From: Arthrobacter wenxiniae
GTDB taxonomy: Bacteria > Actinomycetota > Actinomycetes > Actinomycetales > Micrococcaceae
DNA: 64,000 bases
Assembly (NCBI RefSeq): GCF_013376105.1
Contig: NZ_JAAMFM010000013.1
Span: 1-64,000, forward strand
Direction of reading: 5' to 3'
Shown here: positions 63,821 to 64,000 of the stretch, one piece after another
Layout: every line of letters starts with the position of its first letter
Numbering within the stretch: the first letter of the stretch is position 1
Translations under genes and position numbers: made by a program
The notes under the pieces: model-generated
What the model was told of the DNA's origin: nothing
Database searches by the model: none
The model's input: the letters and a program-made list of their open reading frames with translations, nothing else

Positions 63821-64000
63821 ATGGACGCCGTCAAGGTCGTCACCGGCGCAGGGCCCGTCGGCTGGACCGTCGCCTCACAACTTGCCGCTTCCGGCCAGCG
63901 CGTCAGGGTCCTGACCCGCTCCGGCTCGGGCCCGGAACATGAGCTGGTGGAGCGGCGCCGTGTGGACGCCAGCCAGCCGGACGCGCTCACGGCGGCCATG
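63821..64000 (+). CDS. NAD(P)-binding Rossmann protein, 5' part
   Basis: The first 60 codons of a gene cut by the window edge, with no stop. MDAVKVVTGAGPVGWTVASQ gives a GxGxVG dinucleotide motif near the N-terminus, and QRVRVLTRSGSG places the Arg that usually selects NADP. RRVDASQPDAL follows, as in NAD-dependent epimerase/NmrA-like proteins. It is probably the target of the adjacent TetR regulator. Substrate unknown. Confidence 0.75.
   Translation, partial: MDAVKVVTGAGPVGWTVASQLAASGQRVRVLTRSGSGPEHELVERRRVDASQPDALTAAM

Overview
The window is high-GC, gene-dense DNA from an actinobacterium, most likely an Arthrobacter-like member of the Micrococcaceae (inference). The evidence is the coproporphyrin-type heme pathway (hemQ and an Fe-S ferrochelatase), AdnAB/UvrD2/NudC clustering, UPF0182 next to a Lon-like PDZ protease, a DUF3107 gene behind a TetR gene, and several leaderless promoters. 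From memory, the order of 20178-40198 and 56370-58597 resembles the M. tuberculosis Rv3193c-Rv3208A neighbourhood, with other genes inserted. The species cannot be named from the sequence.

Region 1 (1-20085) is the most distinctive part. Two identical initiator tRNA-Met genes, each followed by a similar strong hairpin terminator, bracket about 20 kb of acyl-CoA metabolism. The left half holds four consecutive steps of valine/isobutyryl-CoA breakdown (isobutyryl-CoA dehydrogenase-like, enoyl-CoA hydratase, 3-hydroxyisobutyryl-CoA hydrolase, 3-hydroxyisobutyrate dehydrogenase), a b-type cytochrome, both ETF subunits and a divergent MarR gene. The right half is a likely single operon: LCAD-type acyl-CoA dehydrogenase, thiolase, FadB/FadJ-type multifunctional enzyme, ECH1-type dienoyl-CoA isomerase, acyl-CoA ligase, alpha-methylacyl-CoA racemase and a metallo-hydrolase. 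Divergent from it are an enoyl-CoA isomerase-like gene and a TetR regulator, with a perfect 19-bp palindrome between. An HSDL2-like dehydrogenase ends the segment. Together they read as a route for methyl-branched (isoprenoid-type) and unsaturated fatty acids, whose terminal product isobutyryl-CoA would enter the left-hand genes. This is the best candidate for a new system here.

Region 2 (20178-40947) is core genome: UPF0182 membrane protein, Lon-like PDZ protease, zincin-type protease, YgjP-like metallopeptidase, an orphan ThiF-like protein, UvrD2, NudC, a phosphotransferase lacking a key Asp, the AdnA/AdnB helicase-nuclease pair, an alkyltransferase-like protein and a DnaQ-type exonuclease.

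Region 3 (41307-45524) holds a polar amino-acid ABC transporter, a small VapC-type toxin with a short putative antitoxin, and a secreted GH3 glycosidase.

Region 4 (45675-56284) is a nearly complete heme pathway. hemE-hemY-hemQ-hemH-hemC-hemD-hemB-hemL lie on the minus strand and hemA is divergent, with a DtxR/IdeR-like box over the hemA promoter.

Region 5 (56370-64000) holds a MoeZ-type E1/rhodanese protein, TetR-DUF3107-small membrane protein, a pterin dehydratase-VOC fusion, and thiamine genes. thiO-thiS-thiG sit behind a TPP riboswitch and share a compact bidirectional promoter with leaderless thiE. A TetR regulator with two operator-like sites and the start of an NAD(P)-binding protein close the window.

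Short GC-rich repeats recur in intergenic DNA (219-455) and, in frame, inside coding sequences (phosphotransferase tail, HemD N-terminus; a different family inside AdnB). No rRNA, CRISPR, transposase or prophage genes were seen.
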